A stretch of DNA of 64,000 nt. It comes from Marsupella aquatica (lineage: Eukaryota > Marchantiophyta). Shown here one piece after another: positions 29,100 through 40,312 of the stretch. Every line of letters starts with the position of its first letter. Positions within the stretch are counted from its first letter, which is position 1. The position numbers and the translations under genes were made by a program. Location of the stretch: the NCBI GenBank assembly GCA_973895155.1, contig OZ316892.1, positions 19,964,001 to 20,028,000 on the forward strand, read 5' to 3'. Under the pieces are notes generated by a model. It was not told the DNA's origin, made no database searches, and saw only the letters and a list, made by a program, of their open reading frames with translations.

Positions 29100-30091
29100 A
29101 CTGTTGGTATAGGGCTCTAAGGTGTTGCAGGATTCTTTCTTGCTAGGTGGTTTGTCATGCCGCATTCATGGCATTTTGGGCATTCCCGTTGTTGTCGGGG
29201 CTGTGACCAATCATTTCTACGGTTGTTGTTATATGTTCTTCCACCGCCGCGTCCTCCGCGTCCACCGCGTCCGTCACGTCCTCCACGTCCTTCTCATCCT
29301 CCACGTCCTCCACGTCCTCTAAAGGTCCGTCGGTAATTATATTGTGGACGTTGGTTAAAGAAACTCCCCCTGTTGTGGGTGTTGCTCCGGTTGCCATTCT
29401 TAGTGCGCTTAATGCCCTGCCTTGATGTGGAGGGTTCAACGTTTTCTATATTATGGGTTTCGCCCTGTGGTCCTGAGGCTAGTGTACTCGCAGGGCGTTT
29501 TCTAGAATTAACTAAAAGAAGCTCTTGGTTTCTTTCTGTGACTAGGAGGTGGGCGATGAGCTCTGAGTATTGCCCGAACTTCATGTTCTGGTACTGGGTT
29601 GATAATAACACGTTCGAAGAGTGAAACGTGGACAAGGTCTTTTCTAGTAGATCCTTGTCGGTGACTGGCTCGCCACAGAGTGCAAGGGTTGAAGTGATCC
29701 TGAAGAGCTCGCTATTGTAGGTTGAAATAGATGTAAAATCCTGGACTCGTAGGTTTAGCTAGTCTTGCCTGGCTCTAGGTAGTTCGACCAATTTTTGGTG
29801 GTCGAATCGGGTCTGAAGCGCTGTCCATAGTTCGCGAGGGGTTGAGAGATGCATGTATTGTCTTTGCAAGAACCTATGGATATGGCGTCTAAGAAATACT
29901 AGGGCCTTGGATTCATTCACTTTGGTTAACGGGTCTGGTTGGGGTTCGCCAGCTAGTATGGGTTGAGCTATCCCTATAGCTGGGAGTAAGGTTAGCGAGG
30001 TGAGGTTCTCCTTGAGATTCATGGACCATTCTAGGTAATTGCTACCATTGATTTCTAGGGCTGGAAAGGTTAATTTCTCGAGGTTGGTCAT
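29100..30091 (-). pseudogene. copia gag region, broken
   Basis: Starts MTNLEKLTFPALEINGSNYL and continues SMNLKENL, typical of copia UBN2-type gag. Stops are at 29759-29761 (TAG), 29294-29296 (TGA within an Arg-Gly run, probably from CGA) and 29117-29119 (TAG). The zinc knuckle reads CHECGMTNH-LARKN, so the last Cys of C-x2-C-x4-H-x4-C is Asn. Between the stops the frame is continuous, so the protein was one unit until recently. Confidence 0.92.
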
Positions 30092-31496
30092 GTTCGGTTG
30101 CTATGTCACTAGCTTTCTAAGTTCTTTTTTAATGGTAATTGAGGCGTATGTACTAGTACGTATAGTAAAAGTCGACAAAGCACATTTATGCGGCATGCAG
30201 GGTGTGTTTTAGTGAAGGGGGCATGCAAATCTGGAATTCAATTTTAGGGTTTGCACTTAGGATTTAGGTTTTCCTTGTTATTTGGTTAACTGCAAAGTTC
30301 CTTTTGTATTTGCTCTTTCCTTTGTTAAATTGTGCAGTAATGGAGTTTTGCAGTTTGTACAATTATGGGTGATTATTTACTTTTGCCCTGGTTAAGTGCA
30401 CATGTGACTTTGTAAAGTTAAGTTTTCTTTGTTACGGTGTGCAGTTATGAAGGTTTTGCGGTTATGTGCGCTTATTTGGTTAAGTGCAACATTACCTTTG
30501 TAAGCGAGATTTCTTTGACGGATTGTGCGCTTAGGGATTTTGCACTTAAATGTGTGTTTATGGTTAAGTGCAACTTTTCCTTTGTATCTGAAATCTCTTT
30601 GACGGATGTTGCAATTAAAGAGGGTTTTGCACTTAGCAGCGGTTTCTCGACGTTTTTCGATTGATGTTGCAAAATTTCAATTTCAACGACCTCCTTCCAA
30701 GCTCCTCTGCGGTCTTTGCTGTAGCTCCGGCCTTCCGTGACTGTTACTGCTTCGATTCTTTTGTTTTTGTCCTCCTCTTCTAATCGTTTTGCTTTTTTCT
30801 CAGGTTCCAATCCTGTGTGTTATGTCCTTATGGGGATTGAGGTGGTGGCTGCCTCTCTCTCACCCTTTCGAATCTCAGTGCCTCCGCTTCAACTTCGAGC
30901 TCTCTTCCTCTATTTGCTGCCGTTGTTCGATCAGGTTTCCAGGGGTTTGCGCTTGTCCTTTAGATTCCAATCGGCCTCTACAACGATTTGTGCTCTCTTT
31001 CTGTTTGTGGCTTCGATCAGTTTCTGCTTCTAAAGTTTTCTCTTTTATGTTGTTAATCTGCCTCCTTGCTGCCCCGGTCGTTAACTGCTTATGATCGATA
31101 TGCTGCAGTTTCGATTCGATGAATGGGTCCCATTGCCTCCTTTTCTTCTCACAATAATTTTCTTGAGGAATCGGTCCTCACAGTGCCTCTCATCCATTCT
31201 TTCTCTTCAGAAGGTGATTTCGATTGGACTCTTTTCAATTCTCAGTTGTTGATGCTGTTCTGATCAATTTTCTTCTCAGCATGCTTCTCCTTATTGTGTT
31301 CTTGATCCGCATTGATCTTTTCGCTTCTCGGTGTCCTTATGAATCAGTGCGTTTCTGCTTCTTCCGCCTTATTAATTTTTATATGCTTCTGGCTGGGTCT
31401 CTTTAATTTCTTCTTACTCGATCGTTACTCAATTCGCCATAGGTTTTCTTCTCGATTCTCCTTTGCTCCGCTCGGTGAGCTTTAGTGCTGATAACG
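30092..31496 (-). other. copia leader (between 5' LTR and gag) with repeated motif
   Basis: A 1.4-kb non-coding leader. Its gag-proximal 400 bp hold six exact AAGTGCA/TGCACTT heptamers. It also has a roughly 80-bp imperfect duplication (GGTTAAGTGCAAC-TT-CCTTTGTA ... TTTCTTTGACGGAT ... TTTTGCACTTA) at about 30476-30560 and 30560-30640. The rest is T/C-rich on the plus strand with no recognisable coding. Confidence 0.8.
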
Positions 31497-31608
31497 TGTC
31501 ATGGAATGAATGCAATGAATGTCTGTATAGTCAAGAATGTGTGTACATATAGTGGGGTCGGATGACCGGCTGGTCCGGTCGTCCGGTCAGAGGAGGTAGA
31601 GTCTAACA
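31497..31608 (-). repeat. 5' LTR of the copia element (112 bp)
   Basis: Same 112 bp as 25002-25113 with no difference. The target duplication AAAAC follows at 31609-31613. Confidence 0.97.
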
Positions 31609-31719
31609 AAAACCAAAAAATAGTACAAAAGCGGTAAAAGAGGGGGGGGGGGGAGGATGGGGTGCCGAATAAAAAAAATGAAAAATACAAAAACAAAAAT
31701 AATTTTTAGCTGATAATAC

Positions 31720-32684
31720 TTTGTGGTTGTTGTCACTCATTTTTTACCCCATGACATCTTTTACTAGATAACAATTTTTGGGTAATTATATCTTTTATTA
31801 CTTAGATATATTTTGAGCAATGATATTTTTTACTTAATGACATCTTTTGAGCAAGAAATTTATTGGCATTTTTTGCACATCTTTTCCTTAACAACATGTC
31901 ATGCAATGACATGTTTTACTTCACAACATCTATGACTGATGACATTTTTTTACTTGACGACAGCTTTGGAGTCACAACATTTTTTTACTTGACTACATCT
32001 TTTACTTGATGACATATGTTTTACTTCACAACAACTTTGGCAACACGAGTTCTTTTTACTTGATGATATCTTTGACATAACAACATCTTTGGCTCCCGAC
32101 ATCTTTTTACTTGGCAATAATATCTTTCACATAATGACAACTTTTTACTTGACAATATGTTTTTACTCCATGACATCTTTGGAGACACCACTCCTTTTTT
32201 TCTGAACAACATCTTTTTACTCCACGGGTTTTTTTTAACACCATCTTTTTACTTTGCGTCATCTTTGGCAACACAAAATCTTTTTACTTCACGACATCTT
32301 TGGCAACTCGATTTTTTTTAACGGCATCTTTTGTGCAACGCACGGGTTTTCTTCACAACATCTTGGGCAACACGACATTTTTCTTAAGAACACCTTTGGC
32401 GACACAATATTTTTTTCTCAATGATGTCTTGGGCAACACGATATCTTTTTTTCAACGACATATTGGCCGACACAATATCTTTTTCCTCAAGGACATCTTG
32501 GCCGACACGACATCCTTTTCTCAACAACTTCCTGGCAGACACGACATCTTTTTTCTCAGCGACATCTTGGCCGACACAACATATTTTTTCTCAATGACCT
32601 CTTGGTCGACACAACATCTTTTTTCTCAACCAAATCTTGGCCAACACGACATCTTTTGTGCAACGCACGGGTATTGAACTAGTG
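31720..32684 (+). repeat. Minisatellite array, degenerate then regular 35-bp units
   Basis: The left two-thirds are old, AT-rich units (GACATCTTTTTACTTGA-like). From about 32345 the units are regular and match the 24-kb array (GACATCTTGGCCGACAC, TTTTTTCTCAA). The regular part is bordered by CTTTTGTGCAACGCACGGGT at about 32329 and again at about 32655. Before the copia insertion this array lay only about 1.4 kb from the 24-kb one. Confidence 0.85.
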
Positions 32685-35050
32685 TATTCATATCAATTGC
32701 ACCCACTGTACTTGGACTTGTCCTTTTCACATTTGCCTAAATTTATAGGCCGCCCCCTTTTCAGATAATCTCTCGGCCAAAGAATCTGACTGAAAATATG
32801 GGAGGGGCTATCACGAATTTCCACCAAAAGTTAGACTGTGGCTCTCTGGACACGGGATTGGATATTATAGAGTAAAGTGCTCAAACACTCAATTTGATAA
32901 AAGACTCCTGGTGCTTGAAACCTTGAAAATTTTGTGGTGACACAAGGGCAGCCATGGGGATCAATGCTAGCCAGATTTGTGATCAAGTACATGAAGACTG
33001 GGAATACCTTTGAGCGTTCACAGATTTTGCATTTACATTGACTTCATTGCAGTCTTGTAGCACAAATTGAACAAATTGTGACCAAGAACAGATTCGTGCC
33101 TCTGAGTCCAATTCCCCCATATGTGAGAAGTTTCCGTGGGTTCTTCTTATTCCATAAAGTTCTCCCCGTCGCTTGAAATTACAGTGGCGTAACATCCACT
33201 GTAGGTACCTCCAAAGTTCCAAATGCTTCCAAAATACTGTTCCATCAAGGAAAGTGGCAATCAGCAGAGCACGATGCCGACTTCATGATTGTGCAAGGCT
33301 AACATCACCAAGACACTTTATTCCGCCATTCGCGCCCCTGGATTGGCTATGGACAACACCGTCACAAGCAGACACTTGTGGCCTTCCCAACAAGTTGGAA
33401 CGAATACACCTTACTTGTGCGATTCTGAATCTGCCGCGAGCACCCTTTCTGACCAATTCGTGTGAAGCAACCAAAAATATAAAATATGCCATGTCAAGAC
33501 ATTTTGAGGGAATCTTATCAGCCCCACTAGTTGGAGAAGACTCGCATGGATCGCATGCACGGAGATTTGTGGCCCACGCTAAGATTCAAGACGGAAAAGT
33601 AACGCACCAAAACGTTTATTATTTATTTATTTATTTATATTTATAAGCTTTTTGTCTTGGGGATTTGTTTTAGTGTTGGCCCGCCTAGGGTACGGTGACG
33701 AGTCACTCCTTCCTGGACCACCATGTAAGGCAAAGTAAAATGTCACTCTGGTCTCATGTTACAAATGTAAGATCTCTCTCGGTCCCATGATTTATTATTA
33801 AACTAATTTTTTTCAGGGTCCCATGAATTGTTATTATTAATTTATTTTCGGTGTCCCATGAATTGTTACTATTAATTTATTTTTCAGGGTCCCATGATGA
33901 TGAAACAAAATCCCTGCCCATCCGTATGAATTGTGTAAAGCAATAGTTACTTTTGCACCAAAAAGAAAAAGGAACTGGTTACGTATTGTAGTTAGATCAC
34001 CTAGAGTACATTCCAATCCCACTTGCCGATTTAGTTTCGACATTTGATGTAGACCATTAACTTTTTGCCACATTTGCTAAGAATGATGAGGACCTGGGTC
34101 CATTTGCAGTAATTTTAGTTCCTCTTTCTTGGTTTTTAGGGGTTTTCTTTTGCTCACTTCTTTTGCATTTGGTTTTGTCCACTTGGGACCTCTCTTGTTT
34201 ATACTTTTGTACTCTATTTGGCCTTTTCTGTAAAAAGTATGTGTTTTCTAAAAAAAAAAAAATTGACTACTTTGACACAGTTCTATAATGTAATTGAAAT
34301 GGCTGCATATGGTAAGAAGACCGTTTATAGGTAACGCTAGCCCAATTTCCCATTCATTGAAAGTAAATAGATATGAAAAATAATAATCTTGCAAATAAAA
34401 TTTCTATGCTATTTCAGTTAATCTTTGCCCCATCCTTGTTTTTTATCCACCCTCATTTCAGTTTTGTTTTTATTTGGAATCAATATCATTTTTGTCCATC
34501 CTCATTTTTGTCCATCCTCATTTAAAGTTTTTTTAATTGAGACTTATGATCATTGTCCCATAATTTCATATTTCTTTAATATTAGTTGTCTGGACAAAAT
34601 CTGGATAAGAATTTTGCGAAAATTTCACAGGACCATGAAGGGTGAAGTGGGGAGTTAGTGTGGTCCCATGCAAGTATGTAATTGGTAGTAGTCTCTGACT
34701 TGCATAATAATTTTCATAATTAGATAGCCCATAGTTCAGGGATGACCTTCAAATCTAAGGGTGGCTTCACACTACCTTGGAGGCATGCAGTTTCTATAAA
34801 AAAATTGCCTCCAAGATCTGATCGGGGCCATCCATTTGGGGAATCAGGGCCATCCATTTGGGGGAAACTGTTGTTGTTCACTTTACAAATCGTTGGGGGC
34901 AATTTCAATGGAACCTGCTACCAAACCTACATGGAATGGAGTGACTGGGCCCAATTTCTGCTTATGTGGAACACTCTTTTGTCCTAGATTTTATATGACC
35001 TCTCTTGGAGATCTCTTCTTCTGGCCCATTGGTCCATTGCTACTTCAAGC
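32685..35050. other. Intergenic DNA, no intact gene recognised
   Basis: On the minus strand about 33000-33220 a peptide-like stretch (GELYGIRRTHGNFSHMGEL) might be an exon remnant, but I cannot name it. A 36-bp repeat lies at 33781-33900. A T-rich segment ending in a 13-A run at 34249-34261 looks like the 3' end of a retroposed sequence. The 22-bp block GGGCCATCCATTTGGGGAA is doubled at about 34825-34865. Confidence 0.45.
33781..33900 (+). repeat. 36-bp tandem repeat, 3.3 units
   Basis: Units begin with GGTCCCATGA at 33781, 33817, about 33852 and 33888, each followed by TTGTTATTATTAATTTATTT or a variant. It lies in an AT-rich stretch with no coding frame. Confidence 0.85.
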
Positions 35051-35172
35051 CATTTGCATTTTAAGTTTTTCTAGATGTGACAAGAGAAGACCCTATGAAG
35101 GACGTGAATGTGGGTCATTTGCATTTTAAGTCCTTCATAGGATCTTCTCTTGTCACATCTAGAAAAAACTTT
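35051..35172. repeat. Near-perfect inverted repeat (about 40-bp arms) combined with a direct repeat
   Basis: Arm 35063-35102 pairs with arm 35131-35172, with about one internal mismatch and one extra A, around a 28-nt loop. The 15-mer CATTTGCATTTTAAG precedes both arms (35051-35065 and 35116-35130). A transcript would fold into a long hairpin of the size of a plant miRNA precursor. The same geometry can arise by template switching. Confidence 0.9.
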
Positions 35173-38100
35173 AGCCAACAAATATGTGACATTCAAGTGG
35201 AGTGAGTCCTCAATCTGTCTTTTAACAAATTAATCTAGCTAGCACCACTGGCTCCACATCCCTTTACAAGACCTTGGGGACCAAAAAAGGATTCCAAAAA
35301 TGATTCCAGGCCCATGATAGTGCGAGATTTAGTGTGTGCAATGGCCCTGAATTTGCTTTGGTGCGAGCTTTGGTGAAAAAACCTCCCAAGTGCCCCAACA
35401 TCTTGTAAAGTCCTCTTAACAATAGGGCTATTTTTTGTCAATAGTCTCACAATTTGTTCTTTACATTATGTTATATTTGACATGCTGAGCGCTCATATTG
35501 TCATTGTCATCAATTTTATATTGTGTATTAACTCTATGTCAAAGTTGATGTTCCCCAATTTTCTTGGGCCCTTCCCGTCCTAGTCCCCAATGTGCGCTGT
35601 CCACTCCAGCCAGATTGACTTTCATTGGTTTGTGTTCTAGCATCAACTTTGGGTTTGTGTGCTGGCACCTTTTACTTTTTGCTGCTCGAGCTCCGTCTAC
35701 AGAAGCTTCACTCTTATTGCCACCTGCAATGTGAAGGGTGAACTCTAGAGTCTTTATAAATTGAAGAGCAAACTGGAACTTTAGAGTTTTGCTGCCAGAG
35801 CAACAATTGCAACACATCTCAGGAAGCCATGAGTTTGCCACAACCCCGGGCCACAACATATTAAACCAACTAAAGATTCTCTTAGGCAAAAGTATTGGGC
35901 TTTGTTTGAACACTTAGACTCACTTAGCTAAGTTGTCGTTGTTGCTTGCATCAGTCCAACTTGAAATTAGGCAGGTTTAGCCACATACACTACTCTTCTT
36001 CTTCAACTTTGGTTGGTTCCATTGCAAGGTACTTAGCTTGGTAAATAATACACTAACCTCTATCCTTGGCTCTGCCTTATACTTTTATGAGTGTTTGGCT
36101 TGATTCTTTTAATATCAAAGCTTTGGTGGATAGTCTTGGTTGATGAGCTTCCAAACTCTTCTTCCTTGCAGAATCTTGGTTGCTGTTCTGGCTACACTTT
36201 CCAGCAAACTCATGGTTGCTTTTTCTAACAAAGTCTTAGTGTTCAAACAGAGTCGGGTACTTTGGTCAAGAGTCACAATAGACAGAGTCTTGGTTTATGT
36301 TCTGGCAAACTGGTTCCCTCTCTTTGGGGGTCTCACTAACGCAAAAAGACACATCACTTGCAAGGAAGAATATGGTCATTATATTTGTTCTAAGGGAAGA
36401 CGTTATTTTTTGTGAACTTTCAATCATTGGGATTGATATCAAATTTAACCAAGAATATCCAACTTGATAGGGGTCAAAAGTTTCTCTATATCTGCATAAG
36501 TTTTAGGGTGTTCAAGCCTTCAAACTATTACACATGGTTGGGATCATCCATAGTAACAGTCAGACCCCCAAGTCCTCACAAGAGTTGTGATTTTTGCTTG
36601 GCAATTAAGCTCTAAGTTTGTTTGTCAGTTTGTAAACACTCTTAAATTTGCAGTTCACATTGTGATTGGTACCATGACTTAAGCTTTCATTGACAGATCG
36701 TAAGTAAAGGATGCCAAAAAACAAACCCCATGTTGTTGATACTTTCAGAACACAAACCAAAGTTGATAGGGCCAGAGCAGGCAGCTCGCATTGTAGATTG
36801 GGATGGCAATGTACCAACACCAAGAAAATTGGGGAGCACTAACATGACATACATTTTAACCACGGTCAATCTTATTTACCAAAATTTGACAATTTCCTCT
36901 TGATACTATACTCCACACAAATTTTGGATAGTTAAAATTGGCCAATATGAAAATGTGACCATATGAAAATACAGTCTAAGTTGATGAGATATTAGCAAGG
37001 CTAAAAGTGCTGGTGTACACGGCAACAGCTTAAAGGATAAAAACTTCCAATTCAACCAGACTACCAGACGTGTCATCAAGAACTAATAAGAGGTTGCGCC
37101 AAAAAATGGCATGGTTGGTCATCGAAATTTGGTGTGTCATTTTGGGTGAGAAAAATCATAACCAGTAAATATGGAACCAATAAGAGGAGAATACCAAATT
37201 GCAATTGGAAGTGGAGGATTGCAATGGTAGTCATTGTGGATCAAAGTGCCACCGTGGCCCAACCCTTGCACCAACCACCGCTGCTAGAACGCCTTCGATC
37301 CTCCAATTGCCAAACATGCCCCGAGTTTGGCCTTTGGGCCAACTCACCCGACTCACCCAACTTGCCTTAGTGGCCCTCACACCCCACATCAACATGTGCC
37401 TGGACCCTGCCCCAGACCCCACCCGACTCATGCCTTGACCGTGCCTCGACGGCGCTGTGTCTTCCCTCGCCCTACGCCCGTCACCTTCTCGTGCCCAACC
37501 TAGACCCAACATCTTGGGGTGGAATGAAATTTACCGGAGAACCCAGGGTCCCACCCCCAACCCTAACTCAACTTCTTGCCCCAAGTTCCAACTCCCCGAC
37601 AAACCCTCAATTGCCGTTATTTCTTGCCACTCCGTTTAATTAGGACAGGAAGACAATGGTTGGGGACCAAAATTGGACCAAAGTCAGTCTAGGTGCAGGT
37701 CCCCAAAAGTATATATGAGGGGACCACCTCCTAACAAAACATCCAATGTTGGAAAGTGTTGAAACCACACCACCACCCCAAGGCAGCAGGGTGTTGGCAT
37801 GTAAGGAGCCGAGTAAGCTTGGATGAGGCTACCAAAGGGTTCCATGCAAGGGGTAGGAAAATTGTGCAGCTGACAAGTGGGCTGAGCCATGTCGCTGCCC
37901 CAAGGGGTATTGGCATTGGGGCTTTGGGGCAAATTTTTGATTGCTATCTTTGGCACAGAAAGTTTGGCTTCTTCATAGAATTGAGGCAATTGGTTTTAGG
38001 GTCTCTAGACAGATTTCCTTTCATGACTCTCCTATTGCCGTCCATAACTCTACCAGGCTTTTCAGTTTTCACTCCATAGCTCCCTCCAACACTCCAAACC

Positions 38101-38779
38101 TGTGCCATGCTTTTGGGTTTCCATGTTGGCACAGTTTTTCTTGCTTTTTTGTGTACTTTTTCTAGTTGTTGCTGACTCCCTGCTTTGCTTGTTGGGCCTC
38201 TTTGGTCTTCTCGGGCTCTTCCCCTTTTCTCTCCCTTTATTATAGTGTCGTTTTGGCACTGTGATACATATTGGGTACTCCTTGGTTTGTCAATGACTTA
38301 GGGTTTCACTGGAACTGTATATTACGTAATGCAGCTCTGCTTGGGCCGAGAAATGCTGGATAGCAAGAGAGGGATTGACGAGGGTTTTCAGTGCGGCACG
38401 AAGTAGTTCATTGTTGTAGAGAATCTCACGCAAGATCTGGATGCTTTTGATAGATTTTCTCCGTAGTTTATTGTCGTGGAATGTCTATTTGAGTGACAAT
38501 ATCTGGCGCCGTGGGTAGTTTAAACGATCTAGAGCGGAACAGAGAACTTGCAATATCGATCACTACTTTTTTCGGGATGGCCTGTGTACCACTGAGCTTT
38601 TGGAGCGGTTTGCCAATCTTCAGTGGTGCGAAAAAATTGCAGCATTGAAGAGTAATTTCTTTATAACAAGGAAGGGACTCTTTAGGCATTTTCAGACAGC
38701 AGAAAGTACGTTGGCAGCGACGACTTTCTCTTAGAATTTGACAGTTTCTTCTGGTGGATTATTGCTTAAGAGAGTAAAC
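35173..38779. other. Intergenic DNA upstream of the CWC27-type gene
   Basis: Only short frames without recognisable domains. 37230-37620 is C-rich on the plus strand and gives Pro-rich translations on one strand, which I take as composition rather than coding. The promoter and 5' UTR of the gene at 38780 should lie in the last few hundred bp, but I see no clear TATA box. Confidence 0.5.
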
Positions 38780-40312
38780 ATGTCATCGGTTTATGTGTTG
38801 GAGCCTCCCACGAAAGGGAAGGTGATACTCAACACAACTGCTGGCTCGTTGGACTTCGAGTTGTGGCCCAAGGAGGCCCCCAAGGCGGTTCGCAATTTTG
38901 TGCAGTTGTGCCTGGATGGTTATTACGATGGCACGATATTTCATCGCATCATCAAGACGTTCATGGTGCAAGGGGGGGATCCAACAGGTACCGGAACTGG
39001 TGGGGATACTATCTATGGAGAGCCGTTTGCTGATGAATTTCATTCCAGATTGAGGTTTAATCATAGAGGACTCGTAGCTTGTGCAAATGCAGGCTCTCCC
39101 AACACGAACAACAGCCAGTTTTTCATTTCATTGGATCGGTGTGATTGGCTTGATAAGAAGCATACCATATTCGGGAAGGTCACTGGGGATACAATCTACA
39201 ACTTGATCAAACTTGGAGAGGTTGAGACGGGCTCAGATGACCGGCCGGTGGACCCACCACCCAAGATCATCTCTGTTGAGGTTCTCTGGAATCCCTTCGA
39301 CGATGTCGTCCCTCGGCAGGTTGCGAAACCATCTATCGAGGCAGTGGTTGGTGATGCTGCCCCAAAGAACAGAAAGAAAGCCAAAAAGGAGCTCAATCTT
39401 CTCTCGTTTGGTGAGGAAGCTGAAGAGGAGGAACAGCAATTGGCCAGTGTCAAAGAGAAGAAGATAAAAAGCAGCCATGATGTCCTGCAAGATCCTAGGC
39501 TGCTAAAATCGGCCAGTGATGCCTCACGAATGGACCCCATGGAAGCTCAACGGCGACAGGAGTTACAGAATTCGACTCGACAAGCCCTCAAGGAATCTGT
39601 GAAGGGGACTGATGGACAGCGATTTTCTAGGGCTCGTTCTCCAGGTAGTGATGAGGATGATGAGGCCAACTTTGACAAGAGGATGCGAGACCAAATTTTG
39701 GAAAAGAAAAGGCTTATGCACATGGGAGGGGAAAAACCAGTAAGAAAGGACTCCAAGCGAGGGAAGACATCCACTTCTACAACAAGCAAATCTGCTCCAG
39801 CACCACGGTCAATGAGTAGTGATGATGATAGTGATGACGATGTAGCTGTGAAGAAAGAAAAGCTGTCATTGAAGAAAAGGGGACTAGGTTCTCAGGCCCG
39901 AGCTGAGCTTGTAGAAACAGCTGACAAGGAGATGGAGCTGCTAAGCCCACTGGAACAGCAGAGAATGAAGTATAAGCAGAGGAAAAAGAGTCTCCTGGGT
40001 CGTGAAGAGAGTACACTAGCAAGGTTGGACAGGTTTACCAAGGTGATGACCAAGACAAAATCAAAAGAGACGAGTTCAAGAGTCACAGACACGGTAAAGG
40101 ATGGAGAAGATAAAGCGCATGCAGATTGGCTGGCACACTCCCTGAAGTTTGAAGTTGATCCTACGAAAAAGGGTGACATGGATAGGAATGAGGATCCGAA
40201 TCAGTATGTGGTGCACGACCCCTTACTTGAGAAGGGAAAGGAGAAGTTCAACAAAACGCAGGCCAAGATGAAGCGACGAGACAGGCAGTGGGCTGGAAAA
40301 TCTGTGACATAG
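38780..40312 (+). CDS. CWC27: Spliceosomal peptidyl-prolyl isomerase, CWC27 / CYP57 type
   Basis: Nuclear cyclophilin of the activated spliceosome, 510 residues, one exon. The N-terminus VYVLEPPTKGKV and WPKEAPKAVRNFVQLCL is diagnostic for the CWC27/CYP57 group. The cyclophilin domain spans about residues 10-165 and keeps the active-site pattern FHRII, FMVQGGD, SQFF, CDWLDKKHTIFGKV. ISVEVLWNPFDD closes the domain, as in other members. The rest is a charged, probably disordered region with Lys/Glu stretches (QQRMKYKQRKKSLLGRE) and a conserved-looking end region. The frame is open for another 14 codons upstream, but the ATG at 38780 (MSSVYVLEPP) fits the family start. The lack of introns contrasts with the other genes here and would fit a retrocopy that stayed intact. 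Confidence 0.95.
   Translation: MSSVYVLEPPTKGKVILNTTAGSLDFELWPKEAPKAVRNFVQLCLDGYYDGTIFHRIIKTFMVQGGDPTGTGTGGDTIYGEPFADEFHSRLRFNHRGLVACANAGSPNTNNSQFFISLDRCDWLDKKHTIFGKVTGDTIYNLIKLGEVETGSDDRPVDPPPKIISVEVLWNPFDDVVPRQVAKPSIEAVVGDAAPKNRKKAKKELNLLSFGEEAEEEEQQLASVKEKKIKSSHDVLQDPRLLKSASDASRMDPMEAQRRQELQNSTRQALKESVKGTDGQRFSRARSPGSDEDDEANFDKRMRDQILEKKRLMHMGGEKPVRKDSKRGKTSTSTTSKSAPAPRSMSSDDDSDDDVAVKKEKLSLKKRGLGSQARAELVETADKEMELLSPLEQQRMKYKQRKKSLLGREESTLARLDRFTKVMTKTKSKETSSRVTDTVKDGEDKAHADWLAHSLKFEVDPTKKGDMDRNEDPNQYVVHDPLLEKGKEKFNKTQAKMKRRDRQWAGKSVT

Larger units (their letters stand above)
25002..31608 (-). mobile_element. Ty1/copia LTR retrotransposon, complete ends, coding region decayed
   Basis: Two identical 112-bp LTRs (25002-25113 and 31497-31608) start TG and end CA. 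They are flanked by the 5-bp target duplication AAAAC (24997-25001 and 31609-31613). On the minus strand the order is 5' LTR, a leader of 1.4 kb, gag, protease, integrase, reverse transcriptase, RNase H, polypurine tract, 3' LTR. Integrase before RT defines copia. A purine run (AAAGGGGAG on the minus strand, 25122-25114) abuts the 3' LTR, and CGTTATCAGCAC (31496-31485) next to the 5' LTR is a likely primer-binding site, partly like those for initiator tRNA-Met. At least seven in-frame stops and two frameshifts break the coding region, so this copy is not autonomous. Confidence 0.97.

Noticed and set aside
29155-29439. Acidic frame (EDVEDVEDEKDVEDV-like) over the copia gag
   Set aside because: It is the out-of-frame reading of the Arg-Gly repeat of gag.
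33173-33646. 157-codon plus-strand frame
   Set aside because: Odd composition, ends in an ATTT microsatellite, no domain; the minus strand is as likely to hold a relic.
37134-37639. Pro-rich frames in a C-rich tract
   Set aside because: Open frames on both strands follow from base composition; no start context, splice sites or domain.
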